From SLHU01 sp009929975 (GTDB taxonomy: Bacteria; Bacillota; Clostridia; Saccharofermentanales; UBA5734), in assembly GCA_040776905.1 (NCBI GenBank), contig JAXGZQ010000001.1, positions 372,001 through 436,000 on the forward strand: DNA of 64,000 bases, given 5' to 3'. How positions within the stretch are numbered: position 1 is the first letter of the stretch; every line of letters begins with the position of its first letter. Made by a program: the position numbers and the translations under genes. The notes beneath the pieces are model-generated. The model was not told where the DNA came from and did not search any database. It worked only from the letters and a program-made list of their open reading frames with translations. Of this stretch, positions 50,935-59,910 are shown piece after piece.

Positions 50935-52578
50935 ATGGCCTTGCTGTTCCTGAATGTCGCTGACCTGCATCCGCTTTACTGGATCGTGTCTTTCGCGCTG
51001 CCGGTGCTCCTGCTGATCATCACGCTGGCCGCCCTGGTTCTGGCTGCCCGCTCGAGACAGCAGATTGAAAAGGCTTCCAGCGCTCTCATGAACGGTCTTT
51101 CTGAGCTGAATCACCGTGATATGGCCAATCTGCCTAAACTCAGCGCGATCTTTGATCAACTGCCGCAAAAACACCTGGGCCGGCAGTTCCACCTGATGGC
51201 GGCAGACAGTCAGATCCTGTACGAAAACCGATGGCTGGCGGATCCGGCAGATTATCTCCAGCCCCGCCAGATTCTGCCGGCCAGCGGAGCCGGCAGCCTG
51301 TCCGCACGGCTGCCGGCCACTCTGATGTCTGTCGGCCTGCTCGGTACACTCGCCGCCTTGCTTCTGACCCGGCAATATGATGTGCCGCAGCCCTTTTCCA
51401 TTCCCGTTCTGGTTTTGACTCCGTTGATTTCGGCACTGGCGCTGTCATTGCTCCTGTTTGTGACAACTAGGGACCAGGGTCTGCGCGTCCAGGACACCCT
51501 GCAGGGCATGTACCGGCAGATCGGTCTTTATGTACCGGTTTACGGCAGTCAGGCCGGACTCAGTCTTCTGATCGATCAATTCATGCGTTACGATCGTTCC
51601 ATGCATGAGTCTCTTGAGCACTTCACCGCCACGGCAGGCCGTCTGGCTGAAAGTGACATGGCAGAGGGAATTCAGCGCAGTGTCGAACAGGTGCTGCTTG
51701 AAAGTGTCGCGCCGTCAATCCGTGAATCGACGACGGTTCTGCACCAGTTATCCGAAGAACTGATCAAACGGCAGGAGGCCGGCATGCAGGATCTCGCGGC
51801 CCGCTTCGCCGAAGCCCTTTCCGCGGAAATCGCGGCGCACCTCCATCCCGTCAACCGTGAGATAACCCAGATGACCAGCCTGATGCGGGATGTCAAAAAT
51901 TATGTCGACTACGCCATGCGCGCGCTGGAAACGGTCCGGCAGGAATCCGATCATCTGCTGAAAGACACCCGTTCAGCCCTTCAACAGATGGCTGAGGCCC
52001 GGACGGCCCTAAGCACTGATTTCGCGGCCGCCCGAGGCTACCTGGATCAGATGTCGGTGACAACCGGACGAATGGCCGAACTCCAGGACAGCCAGGAAAA
52101 CGGGCTGTCCGCCACCATCCAGACTTTGTCTGAGCAGCTCAGCCGGCACAGCCAGACCTTGCATGAGCAGGTTCAGACCGCCACCGCTGCCGTGCTGTCC
52201 GCACAACAGTCGGCCAATCAGCAGACAGAAAATGCCGATGCTCAAATTCAGCAGATCGGTGATCAGGTACAAAGACTCAATGACGGATTGACCCGGACCA
52301 TCGAGCAGCTTCTCCAGCAGGTCAGCCAGGAGTCCGGGGCGGTTGCCACGCATGCGCAGGAAATCGGCCAGGAACTGACCGCTTTAAACCAGACATTATC
52401 GCTTTCGCTCAACGACTTCAGCCAGGAGTCTGCCCGTTATGTTCAGGACACGCTTCATTCATTTGATGTCAGTCTGGCCGAGCTGGTTCGCCGGCTGAGC
52501 CAGGCCACCATTGAAATACGCGATGCCGTCGATGCCTTGCCGGCCGCGTTGAAACAGCACGCTGACTATACATCATGA
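50935..52578 (+). CDS. MotA/TolQ/ExbB-like (ZorA-like) membrane protein with long helical tail
   Basis: 547 residues. Three membrane segments: about 15-38, 125-146 (LPATLMSVGLLGTLAALLL, matching the LLGTxxG pore helix of the ExbB/MotA family) and 153-176. After that the chain is almost wholly helical and rich in Gln, Glu, Ala and Ser with heptad-like spacing from about 210 to 547, predicting a long cytoplasmic coiled coil. This layout, a proton-channel core plus very long intracellular tail, is that of ZorA in Zorya anti-phage systems. ATG follows AGGGAGG. The stop overlaps the next gene by 4 bp. No MotB/OmpA-type stator partner (ZorB) is encoded here. Assignment to ZorA proper is inference; other ExbB-like relatives are possible. 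Confidence 0.6.
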   Translation: MALLFLNVADLHPLYWIVSFALPVLLLIITLAALVLAARSRQQIEKASSALMNGLSELNHRDMANLPKLSAIFDQLPQKHLGRQFHLMAADSQILYENRWLADPADYLQPRQILPASGAGSLSARLPATLMSVGLLGTLAALLLTRQYDVPQPFSIPVLVLTPLISALALSLLLFVTTRDQGLRVQDTLQGMYRQIGLYVPVYGSQAGLSLLIDQFMRYDRSMHESLEHFTATAGRLAESDMAEGIQRSVEQVLLESVAPSIRESTTVLHQLSEELIKRQEAGMQDLAARFAEALSAEIAAHLHPVNREITQMTSLMRDVKNYVDYAMRALETVRQESDHLLKDTRSALQQMAEARTALSTDFAAARGYLDQMSVTTGRMAELQDSQENGLSATIQTLSEQLSRHSQTLHEQVQTATAAVLSAQQSANQQTENADAQIQQIGDQVQRLNDGLTRTIEQLLQQVSQESGAVATHAQEIGQELTALNQTLSLSLNDFSQESARYVQDTLHSFDVSLAELVRRLSQATIEIRDAVDALPAALKQHADYTS

Positions 52579-53864
52579 CGCGTATGGGGCAAGCAAAAAT
52601 CCATAACCTGTTTGCGAAACAGACACCCCGACCCGGTGAAATAACCCGTGCCATGACCCAGGTCCGGCAGTTATTGCCAACCTTGCGTGAGCGCCTGATC
52701 GAGCCTGACGAAGCAGTCCTGGATCAGCTGCAGCACCGCATTGAGCAGTTGCCGGACAGTGGCGCGGTCATTGAACTGGCTCATCAGCTGACCAGCCATG
52801 ATATTCTGCTCCTGTTTCCCCTGCTGGCCCGGATGAGCGCCCGCAAAGCGGCCGGGCCTGAAGCCATCAGCCGTTTGCACCTGATCATTCGGGAGCGGGC
52901 TTGTCCTTCCATGTACCAGTCCGGCTGGATCGTCTTTCAGCGATCCTATCATCAGACGGACGTCGGCAAGGCCTTGGCGCTGCTCTGCTCCATTCTTGAA
53001 ATTCGTCAAGTTAGCCAGTCAGATCCGGGACTGCACCTGATCTCTGATATCATCCGTCCTGACCGGCAGACGGTGATACGTGACCTGATGAAAGCGTTGG
53101 CAAGCCAGCAGATGACACTGGCCGACCTGACCCGCGGCTACCAGTTGGACCGTGAACTGCCACTCTATCAGGAACTATCTGCTCATGCGCTTCTGCGTGG
53201 GCATATGCACCAGTTCTCAGCGGCATCCGATCAGTTCGCTTCTATCTTCAGCCATGCCGATCAATTGCTTCAAATCCGACTGCTCAAACGTCTGTTCAAA
53301 TTCTGGTCCATGCCATCGCATGCGCGAAACCTCTGCTGTCAGGTCGTCTATCGCCGGATCGGTGAACCTTCTGACCATCATTCCGTCTGGCAGAAAATAA
53401 AAAAGAAAGACCAGCGGCAGTTCAGCCGCTGGCTGACCAGCGCGAAAATCGGCAGCCACTGCCGCCATCACCCGGAGAGAGCCCGCCTTTATCTGCGTTA
53501 TGAAGCCCAGATTGAACGGGTGGAAAACTGGGATGACCAGACGCTGCTTATCTACCTGCCGTCCGGTGTGATCGCCGACAGCCAGTCTGAATCCGATCTG
53601 GCCGTATTCTTCGACCGGACACAGGCACAGCGCTGGTTGAGTAAATCTCAAACAGCCAGCCACCTGCATCCGTTAAGCCCCATGCTTCCAAAGCGGCGAG
53701 TTGACGAAGCCATCCGCCGCGGCAGCTGCCGCGGTGTCATCACCCTCCCGTTTGATCAGGAAGGCATCCGCTACACGAGAATATTCCTTGATCTTTGTCT
53801 GCAGACAGACAAACAGGCAGCCAGAGCAAGACCTTCATCGCGGCAGGTTCGCCGTTCAGACTGA
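52575..53864 (+). CDS. unknown protein, possible EH-signature (ZorC-like) protein
   Basis: 429 residues, mostly helical, basic, no membrane segment or signal. Overlaps the ZorA-like gene by ATGA, so the two are translationally coupled. The second half has an SRWLTSAKIG, RARLYLRYEAQIERVENW, then SESDLAVFFDRTQAQRWL pattern that reminds me of the EH_Signature domain found in ZorC, but I cannot confirm this without a profile search. Middle helices with SIFSHADQLLQIRLLKRLFKFW look like repeat or scaffold helices. The last 9 bp overlap the convergent MATE gene. A cytoplasmic effector or adaptor for the membrane protein is a reasonable guess, not more. Confidence 0.45.
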   Translation: MTRMGQAKIHNLFAKQTPRPGEITRAMTQVRQLLPTLRERLIEPDEAVLDQLQHRIEQLPDSGAVIELAHQLTSHDILLLFPLLARMSARKAAGPEAISRLHLIIRERACPSMYQSGWIVFQRSYHQTDVGKALALLCSILEIRQVSQSDPGLHLISDIIRPDRQTVIRDLMKALASQQMTLADLTRGYQLDRELPLYQELSAHALLRGHMHQFSAASDQFASIFSHADQLLQIRLLKRLFKFWSMPSHARNLCCQVVYRRIGEPSDHHSVWQKIKKKDQRQFSRWLTSAKIGSHCRHHPERARLYLRYEAQIERVENWDDQTLLIYLPSGVIADSQSESDLAVFFDRTQAQRWLSKSQTASHLHPLSPMLPKRRVDEAIRRGSCRGVITLPFDQEGIRYTRIFLDLCLQTDKQAARARPSSRQVRRSD

Positions 53865-55328
53865 CTCACTGCCCTCAGCCATTGCTTCCGAAACATGGTC
53901 CGGTTGCGTTGAGTCAAGACGATGGCCCTGATTTTTCTCACTGGCTTTGACCAGCTGCTTCTTACGCCAGTGCCCGCGCCGATAACATCCATAGGTCATG
54001 ACCGCTCCGAGAACCCAACTGGTCAGCAGGGAGATGAACAGGGCATCGGGTGAACCATTGGGCCACTCAGGCGATCGGGTGAACCAGGCAATGGTATAGG
54101 CCACCGGAACGCGGATGCCGACAGTGGTAAAAATCGCGATCCACATGGATGGCATCGTATCACCGGCACCACGCATGATGCCGCCGAAAACCTGTGTCAT
54201 TGACATCGCGATATAACCGGCTGCCAGAATCCGGATCTGACGGATACCCAGATCGACAATCGCCTGCGTATCGGTGAAAAGCCGGATCATCACACCACTG
54301 AACAATAAAAGAATCAACGTCAGAAACGCCGACACCCCCACGGCCATCAACGCGGCGGAACGGCTGCCCCGGTCGACGCGGTCAATTCTTCCTGCTCCCA
54401 TGTTCTGACCGACAAAGGTCGTCACGGCGATACCGAACGTGAAGTTCGGCATCATGGCAAAGCCGTCAATCCGCATGACGGCGGTCGTGGTCGTAATCAC
54501 CTGATATCCCATGGAGTTGGTCAGCGCCTGGACAACCACCATCGCGAGCGAAAAAATGGCCTGAGTCAGTCCAGCCGGCATACCAATCCGCAGGAGCTGA
54601 CCAGCCATCTTGCGGCTGATTTTCAGACTGGCACGGTTAATGCTGACGACGTCACGCATCCGGGTCAGCCGGATTAGGCAAAGGATCGCCGATGTCACCT
54701 GCGAGAGCACAGTCGCGGCCGCGGCACCTGACACGCCAAAATCGAGATAGGCGACAAACCAGATATCAAGAATCGTGTTCATGACCGCGGTCAGGAGCAG
54801 GAATAGCAACGGGGTGATTGAATCGCCTAAACCGCGCAGAATACCCGAAGTAATGTTAAAAAAACCAAATCCAAGAATCCCGATAAAAATGATCCGCATA
54901 TAGGATGACGACATGCTGATGATTTCATCCGGAGTTCCCAGCAGTGAAAGAATCGGCTCAGCCAGCGGTATCGCGATCGCCATCATCACGATCGATGAAA
55001 TAAAAATCAATGTCAGCGCGTTGCCGACCGCCTTGTCCAGATTTTTCCAGCTGCGTGCGCCGAAATATTGAGACACCAGTATTCCCGCTCCGGTCGCGAC
55101 CGCCATGAACAGGACGAGCAGAAGATTGATTACCGGCATGGTCGCGCCAATCGAAGCCAGTGCGGTATCACCGATATATCGCCCGACGATAATTGAATCG
55201 ACCGTACTGTAGAGCTGCTGCGCGATATTTCCGATCAGCAGCGGAACGGAAAATTTCAGCAGGTTGACGGTCGGCGAACCGACCGTCAGGTCCTGAGCAC
55301 CAAAAAATCGTTTGATTTGATTCAGCAT
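53856..55328 (-). CDS. MATE-family efflux transporter
   Basis: Second MATE exporter in the window, 490 residues, twelve predicted helices. Motifs: PLLIGNIAQQLYSTVDSIIVGRYIG in helix 1-2 (two adjacent parts), VATGAGILVSQYFGAR, the GILRGLGDSITPL loop and its repeat GIMRGAGDTMPSM, and VGQNMGAGRIDRV. Closest in style to the clostridial NorM/DinF group. The ATG at 55328 has GGAG 6 bases upstream; TTG and ATG codons slightly further out lie before that site. Its final codons overlap the unknown gene from the other strand by 9 bp. Confidence 0.92.
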   Translation of the reverse strand: MLNQIKRFFGAQDLTVGSPTVNLLKFSVPLLIGNIAQQLYSTVDSIIVGRYIGDTALASIGATMPVINLLLVLFMAVATGAGILVSQYFGARSWKNLDKAVGNALTLIFISSIVMMAIAIPLAEPILSLLGTPDEIISMSSSYMRIIFIGILGFGFFNITSGILRGLGDSITPLLFLLLTAVMNTILDIWFVAYLDFGVSGAAAATVLSQVTSAILCLIRLTRMRDVVSINRASLKISRKMAGQLLRIGMPAGLTQAIFSLAMVVVQALTNSMGYQVITTTTAVMRIDGFAMMPNFTFGIAVTTFVGQNMGAGRIDRVDRGSRSAALMAVGVSAFLTLILLLFSGVMIRLFTDTQAIVDLGIRQIRILAAGYIAMSMTQVFGGIMRGAGDTMPSMWIAIFTTVGIRVPVAYTIAWFTRSPEWPNGSPDALFISLLTSWVLGAVMTYGCYRRGHWRKKQLVKASEKNQGHRLDSTQPDHVSEAMAEGSESV

Positions 55329-55482
55329 TGACATCTCCAAAAAAACAGGTACAGATAGAATACCACAAAATTTGGAAAAGCAGAATGTTCATATCTTGCG
55401 CGGGCATGGCATCGCCTTTTCGGCTGGCGGCGTAAATTTCAAACGGCCAATAATACTTGGTGACGGCCGTAATTCCCACTGA

Positions 55483-55511
55483 TTGACTTGCCCTGCCCGC
55501 TTCGATATAAT
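55483..55511 (+). promoter_or_regulatory. strong promoter before tRNA-Ser region
   Basis: -35 TTGACT (55483-55488), 17-bp spacer, perfect -10 TATAAT (55506-55511). It is 40 bp upstream of the truncated tRNA-Ser copy and probably transcribes through to the intact tRNA-Ser at 55741. Confidence 0.85.
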
Positions 55512-55550
55512 GCCATGGTAGCCTGACGGAATCGTCAGAACAATCTGCCT

Positions 55551-55617
55551 GGAGACGTATCGAAGTGGTCATAACGAGCTCGACTCGAAAGCGTCGTACT
55601 TATGTGGTAACATAGAA
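55551..55617 (+). pseudogene. truncated tRNA-Ser-like sequence
   Basis: Shares CGTATCGAAGTGGTCATAACG and GACTCGAAA with the intact tRNA-Ser(CGA) at 55741, in the same order, covering acceptor 5' strand, D-arm and anticodon loop. The anticodon stem does not pair, and no T-arm or 3' acceptor strand follows. It is placed where a tRNA driven by the 55483 promoter would start, so it is probably the original gene, broken. Confidence 0.7.
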
Positions 55618-55674
55618 GCCTAAACCATTGATTTAACTGGGTTTAACCAGTCAGATCGCAAAATTTCATAGTTT

Positions 55675-55697
55675 AGTTCTCTCCATCAGTTCTCTCC
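55675..55697 (+). repeat. 10-bp direct repeat near att region
   Basis: AGTTCTCTCC occurs at 55675-55684 and 55688-55697, period 13 bp, between the broken and intact tRNA-Ser copies. It could be an arm-type integrase site or chance. Confidence 0.4.
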
Positions 55698-55740
55698 TTT
55701 ATCCGAGGGGTTTCAGAGAACCGATGTTGAAGATAAATAC

Positions 55741-55830
55741 GGAAGCGTATCGAAGTGGTCATAACGGGACTGACTCGAAATCAGTTGAACCTTCTGGGTT
55801 CCGTGGGTTCGAATCCCACCGCTTCCGCCA
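55741..55830 (+). tRNA. tRNA-Ser (CGA anticodon)
   Basis: 90 nt with encoded CCA. Acceptor GGAAGCG / CGCTTCC, D-arm with AAGTGGTCATAA, anticodon stem ACTGA / TCAGT with loop CTCGAAA (CGA, reads UCG), long variable arm GAACC-TTCT-GGGTTC typical of Ser, T-arm GTGGGTTCGAATCCCAC. Its 3' half is the likely integration site of the element to the right. Confidence 0.96.
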
Positions 55831-55840
55831 GAAAACCATT

Positions 55841-55875
55841 GGCATTCCTCAGTCTCTGAGGAATGCCATTTTTTT
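55841..55875 (+). terminator. intrinsic terminator after tRNA-Ser
   Basis: Perfect 12-bp stem GGCATTCCTCAG / CTGAGGAATGCC, 3-base loop, then ATTTTTTT. It separates tRNA-Ser from the convergent integrase gene and overlaps the integrase stop by 2 bp. Confidence 0.92.
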
Positions 55876-57118
55876 ATGTGTGTGCAGAAGCGTCTTGTTT
55901 TTTCTCTCCTTCTGACTGGTGATGGTTCACAATTACTTCATCTTGATGAATCTCTGGCTTCGGGACGATGACGAAATTAAGTCCATCAACCATAGCTTGT
56001 GCTGATACCAGTTTTGAGTTGAAGTCCAAATGAGCGTAAATATTTGCGGTGGTTGCAAAATCACTGTGACCTAACCAATCCTGGATCTGCTTCATCGGCA
56101 CATTATTTGCCAGCAAAAGACTGGCACAGCTGTGCCTAAGGTCATGGAAGCGAATCTTTCTTAAACCATGCTCCTCCAGCAGCTTGGGAAACGCTGTAGT
56201 AACATAGTTTGGGCGAATTCTGACGCCCAACTCGTTGACACAGATATAATCAAGAAAGTCCTTGCTATAGGATCTACCGCAAAGTTTGCGGTTGCTTTCT
56301 TGTTGTGCTTTGGCAGCCAGAAGTTTCTCCTTAAAAGCTGGCACCAATGGCAAAGTTCTCATACTGGATTTGTTCTTGGTTGAATCCGATGCATAGATCA
56401 TCTCTTTACCATCAATGCTGAAGGATGTAACGGTGTGCCTGACAATGAGTGTGTTGTTATTAAAATCAATGGCACTCCATTTCAGACCGACCGCTTCGCT
56501 TCTTCTCAGTCCATAGAAAGCCCCAAGCAGTATAGGAATCTCAAGTTTCGTTCCTCTGGCCACTTCAAATAACTGATTCACTTCGTTTTTATCATAGAAG
56601 CTGCCGATGAATCGTTCCTGTCTTGGACGCTCGATCTTGCTGGCCGGATTAACGGGAATCACATCGATCTTCACAGCATATTTCAAAGACCTATGGATAA
56701 TGGTGTGATAATGAATCACAGTGCTGGCCTTCACTCGTTTCAATTGGAGCGTATAGAAATCCTGAATATCCTTGGGTTTCAAATCAACCAGCTTGATCTT
56801 TTTATCTTTGAAGTATGGTACAATTGGGGATTTGCACATGCTGGCATAGCTTGCGTAGGTAGTAAGCTGAATCGTGTTTTTTGTTATCTCAAGCCAATGC
56901 CCTAAAAATTCATGGAAAAGCATGTCCTCCATTGAAACCGGAATATCTGGTTCGAAGGTCTTCCGCACTTCTCGAAGCATTTCCTGTGCCCGTTTCTTAT
57001 TTCCTTTTACGGGCAACTTCGTAGAAATCCATTTGCTCTTGCGCTTTCCTTCATGGTCTCTGTAGGTAAGTACCATGTAGAAATAGCCTTTCTTTTCTTG
57101 CAGGTGTCCTGCTACCAT
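55874..57118 (-). CDS. int: tyrosine recombinase / integrase
   Basis: Site-specific recombinase for integration and excision at tRNA-Ser. 414 residues: N-terminal AP2-like arm-binding part (GYFYMVLTYRDHEGKRKSKW), SAM-like core-binding domain (about 80-180) and catalytic domain with Arg in FYGLRRSEAVGLKW, FHDLRHSCASLLL, WLGHSDFATT and the nucleophile Tyr in ANIYAHLDF. ATG at 57118 has AAAGGAGG 7-8 bases upstream. Codon use is A+T-richer than in the flanking core genes. Transcribed after the small excisionase gene, like Tn916-family xis-int. Confidence 0.93.
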   Translation of the reverse strand: MVAGHLQEKKGYFYMVLTYRDHEGKRKSKWISTKLPVKGNKKRAQEMLREVRKTFEPDIPVSMEDMLFHEFLGHWLEITKNTIQLTTYASYASMCKSPIVPYFKDKKIKLVDLKPKDIQDFYTLQLKRVKASTVIHYHTIIHRSLKYAVKIDVIPVNPASKIERPRQERFIGSFYDKNEVNQLFEVARGTKLEIPILLGAFYGLRRSEAVGLKWSAIDFNNNTLIVRHTVTSFSIDGKEMIYASDSTKNKSSMRTLPLVPAFKEKLLAAKAQQESNRKLCGRSYSKDFLDYICVNELGVRIRPNYVTTAFPKLLEEHGLRKIRFHDLRHSCASLLLANNVPMKQIQDWLGHSDFATTANIYAHLDFNSKLVSAQAMVDGLNFVIVPKPEIHQDEVIVNHHQSEGEKKQDASAHT

Positions 57119-57210
57119 TATAAAACCTCCTTTGTTTGTAGCTCCGATTACCTGCCGTTGACACTTTGAGCGTATCATGGGCAAGTTGCTTCGTGCAATG
57201 TTGTGGAGGT

Positions 57211-57441
57211 TCAAATGGATGGCTGTTCATTTCCGACTCTGAGATACGATATGATGTGTGCTTTTGGGATTCGATAGTTACGCCCAATTTTGATAAAGGT
57301 CACGTCACCGTTTTTCAGGAGCTTATAACCAGTCTTGGTGCTGACACCAAGGATTTCACACATTTGATCAATATTCATGACGTCGGGATAATCTTTGAGC
57401 ATGAGGCTGTAGGCGTCCTTACTGGATAAAGTTGTGCTCAT
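57211..57441 (-). CDS. xis: excisionase-like helix-turn-helix protein
   Basis: 76-residue DNA-binding protein of the excisionase/MerR-like winged-helix type: VMNIDQMCEILGVSTKTGYKL helix-turn-helix followed by wing residues VTFIKIGRNYRIPKAHIISYL. Its placement 92 bp upstream of int supports a role in directing excision. ATG at 57441 has GGGAGG 8 bases before it. High confidence in the DNA-binding class, moderate in the exact role. Confidence 0.85.
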   Translation of the reverse strand: MSTTLSSKDAYSLMLKDYPDVMNIDQMCEILGVSTKTGYKLLKNGDVTFIKIGRNYRIPKAHIISYLRVGNEQPSI

Positions 57442-57894
57442 GCAAAAACCTCCCTTCACTTATTAAGTAACAGCCGCACCTGAATCAATCGTTCCGATAA
57501 TAAAGTGCGGGATCTTTCAGGATGCGGCTGCTGTATTTGATTCTGATTCTTTGGATGGGCCGGACAAGCGCTGGCTTACGCTTTCATAGGACTTTCACCT
57601 CCCTCCATTCTGATGGCGGGCCATACTCATTGCCTGCGACGGTTTGATCACGCTCGGACTGTGACTATACGGAAGTATCATTATCTGATGCACAAGGTCG
57701 TGGCCAGCCGATCTGCCAAGATCGACCTGCAGCAAGGGTAGTTGTCGCTCTCTTCGTGAAACGAAGGTCATTGCGTACCTGCCGCCTGGCTTGTCCTTTC
57801 GGCTCATGCACCAAAGGTATCCGGTTATCCTGTATGAAATTGTCAAAGATCGCTTTTATGAGAAGATAAAAGTCCCTCTCATAAGCCATGAGAT
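57442..57894. other. non-coding segment upstream of xis
   Basis: About 450 bp in which I see no convincing gene. It holds a long-range inverted repeat, CAGCCGCA (57471-57478) with TGCGGCTG (57523-57530), extended by CTGAA/TTCAG, which on the xis transcript would form a leader hairpin. A second repeat, TATGAGA / TCTCATA, lies near 57857-57883. Short minus-strand frames exist but have no recognisable motifs. Likely the regulatory leader of the element. Confidence 0.45.
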
Positions 57895-57989
57895 TTGAAG
57901 GTCATTTTTAAACCCTATTCCTCAAAATTTTTCAATTCTTTTTCTAAAGTCTTCAGTCCGTGGTTAATGGACTTGCAGACAGCCATAAC

Positions 57990-58601
57990 ACTTTCGCCGT
58001 GGACGGAAAAGACCTTCACCATCGCAAACTCCGCTCCCTCGACCCCTGTCATCACCAGGACGCCCGGCGGAAACAGCGTGGTGCCGGGAACAACGGTCAC
58101 CATCAACGCTGCCAGCAGCGATCCGCACAGCGACCCCGTCACCCTCGTTTGGGAGGGCAGAAATGCTGCAAAGCAGACCTACCCCCTTGGAAAGAACGTG
58201 GTGCGCGTTAAGGCGGTGGATTCCGCCGGCGAGGAATCACCCTGGGCGGCAATCGTATTCTTTGTGGCGGACGCCACCAGCGGCGGCGGCATGACCCTGA
58301 CCGGACCCGATTCGGTGATTTTGGAGCAAGGTCTGGAGGGCGCCACCATTACGGAGTACACCTTCACCGTTCCCCGGTTTCCGGCCACAGTGGCTCCGAT
58401 TTCGGCAGGGTACGCGGCTACAACGTGCTGACCCGGCAGTGGGATCAGCTTGACTACGGGACCACCAGCAACGGCATTACCTTCCGGAGAACGCTGGGCG
58501 CCGGCGTGTACTCCCAGCTGGAGATGTATTATTACAACAATCACAATTGTATGTACGGAAAGAGCAACATCACCTATTCCGTCACCTATCACTTTGAGTA
58601 G
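57990..58601 (+). pseudogene. Ig/fibronectin-like repeat protein, truncated and frameshifted
   Basis: C-terminal part of a secreted repeat-type protein from a conjugative element. Readable: SAPSTPVITRTPGG, VVPGTTVTINAASSDPHSDPV, a KNVVRVKAVDSAGEESPW Ig-like strand set, then GPDSVILEQGLEGATITEYTF in one frame. At about 58378 a single base is missing (TTTCC where TTTTCC restores GHSGSDFGRVRGYN), and the rest, YSQLEMYYYNNHN to SVTYHFE, continues in another frame to the TAG at 58599. The N-terminus and start codon are missing; upstream sequence is unrelated and A+T-rich. The next gene has its ribosome site overlapping this stop, as in an intact operon. Confidence 0.7.
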
Positions 58602-58613
58602 GAGGTAAATGAT

Positions 58614-59887
58614 ATGCCAAGAGGACGACCGAGAAAAAAACCGTGCCGGAAATCGTGCCGGAGGAACAGGCTCTGCATCCCGCGGAGCAGGAAGCCGATT
58701 CCCCCGATATCGCGGAAGAAGCCGCTTCCCCGCAGGTCGGGCCGGAGCTTCATGAGCAGCCCGAAACCCTGATGGGATATATGGCTGAGAATGTCCGGCT
58801 GGATATCCGGGAGTTCATGCAGAATTCCGGGATCAACGGGTACTCGCCGGAAGCGGTCCGCGACTCCATTATGGGGGTTCCGGATCGGATTCAGGGCGGC
58901 CAGTCTGCCGCAGAAGCCCATGCCGGAGAGCAGGAGCAGGTTCCCGCGCCCGACCAGCAGCAGGCCGAAAGCCCTGTGGAAGCGCCCGTTCCGCTGAATG
59001 TGCACATCAACTCCCTGGAGATAGACGGCAATACCCGCGCCTTCGCCACCGCTGAGTACGGCGACCTGACCATCCGCAGGCTCAGGGTCAAGGAGGACGG
59101 CTACGGCGCATTGTCGGTTGCCATGCCAAAGTTCCGGGAGCCGGGTGGCTGGACGGAAACTTGCCGCTTCGGTACGGTGGAAGCCCGCAATCGGCTGACT
59201 GCGGCGGTTCTGGAGGCTTACCAGCAGCAGCTGGCGCAGCTGCAGGGGCTGGAGCAATCCCAGGAGCAGAGCTGCGCCGATATTCCTGCTCCTGGCAGCA
59301 TGAAAAGGTCCCCAGGGGAAACCCCAGGGACCTCGCAGAAATCGGTTGAATCTTTTTTGTTTTTGTCCTGTCAACTTGACAGGGAGCAGGTCAATGTCCA
59401 TGTGATGGGGGTACTTCTCCCACCGATACAACCCATGTCGTTGTTCCCAGTTCCAAACCCGCCGCTTGCTTTGCAGGCGGTGTTTTTTATTGTTGTGCTC
59501 ATTGCGGTGTCGGTCTTTGATATCCGTAAAAGAACCATACCAAACAGCGTATGCGCGTTAATCACACTGGCGGGGCTGATTTCTTTCAGCCCCGCCAGGC
59601 TGTTTGGGATACTGACCGCCCTGCCGCTGCTGATCGCCGCCCTCTTTCAGGAGGGCGGCATCGGCGGCGGGGATATCAAGCTGACGGCGGCGGCCGGTTT
59701 TGTGCTGGGCTTTGCGCCCGAACTGGCCGGCCTCTGCGCAGGGCTTGCCGCCACGCTCCTCTTTTACGCGGGGAGCCGGGTGACCGGGAGGTGCTGGAAG
59801 AATCGGAGTGAGGCATCGCTCCCGCTGGCTCCCTTCCTTTCCATCGGGTTTGGCGTTATGTATTTTATGAATTTGAGAGGTCTCTGA
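58614..59887 (+). pseudogene. SpoVG-like protein joined to type IV prepilin peptidase, frameshifted
   Basis: ATG at 58614 has GTAGGAGG upstream and encodes MPRGRPRKK, then a run of seven A (58634-58640) leaves the frame; one more A would restore TVPEIVPEEQ and the long frame that follows. That frame has an acidic linker, then about residues 120-200 resembling SpoVG (INSLEIDGNTRAFATAEYGD, RRLRVKEDGYGALSVAMPKF), a hairpin-encoded spacer, and a hydrophobic A24 prepilin peptidase (VFDIRKRTIPNSVCAL, GGGDIKLTAAAGFVLGF with the two Asp). A24 peptidases are normally separate genes; the fusion appears to be read-through across a former gene boundary. Translation would need frameshifting or an internal GTG at 58643. 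Confidence 0.65.
59307..59332 (+). repeat. GC-rich hairpin at former gene boundary
   Basis: Stem GGTCCC-GGGG / CCCC-GGGACC with AAA loop, between the SpoVG-like and prepilin-peptidase parts. A second perfect palindrome, CCTGTCAA-C-TTGACAGG, lies at 59367-59383. Terminator-like or repeat remnants; they are read in frame here. Confidence 0.6.
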
Positions 59888-59910
59888 CCCCATAAGGAGA
59901 TTTTCAATTT

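Noticed and set aside
55551..55617. Truncated tRNA-Ser-like sequence as a functional second tRNA
   Set aside because: The anticodon stem does not pair and T-arm and 3' acceptor strand are missing.
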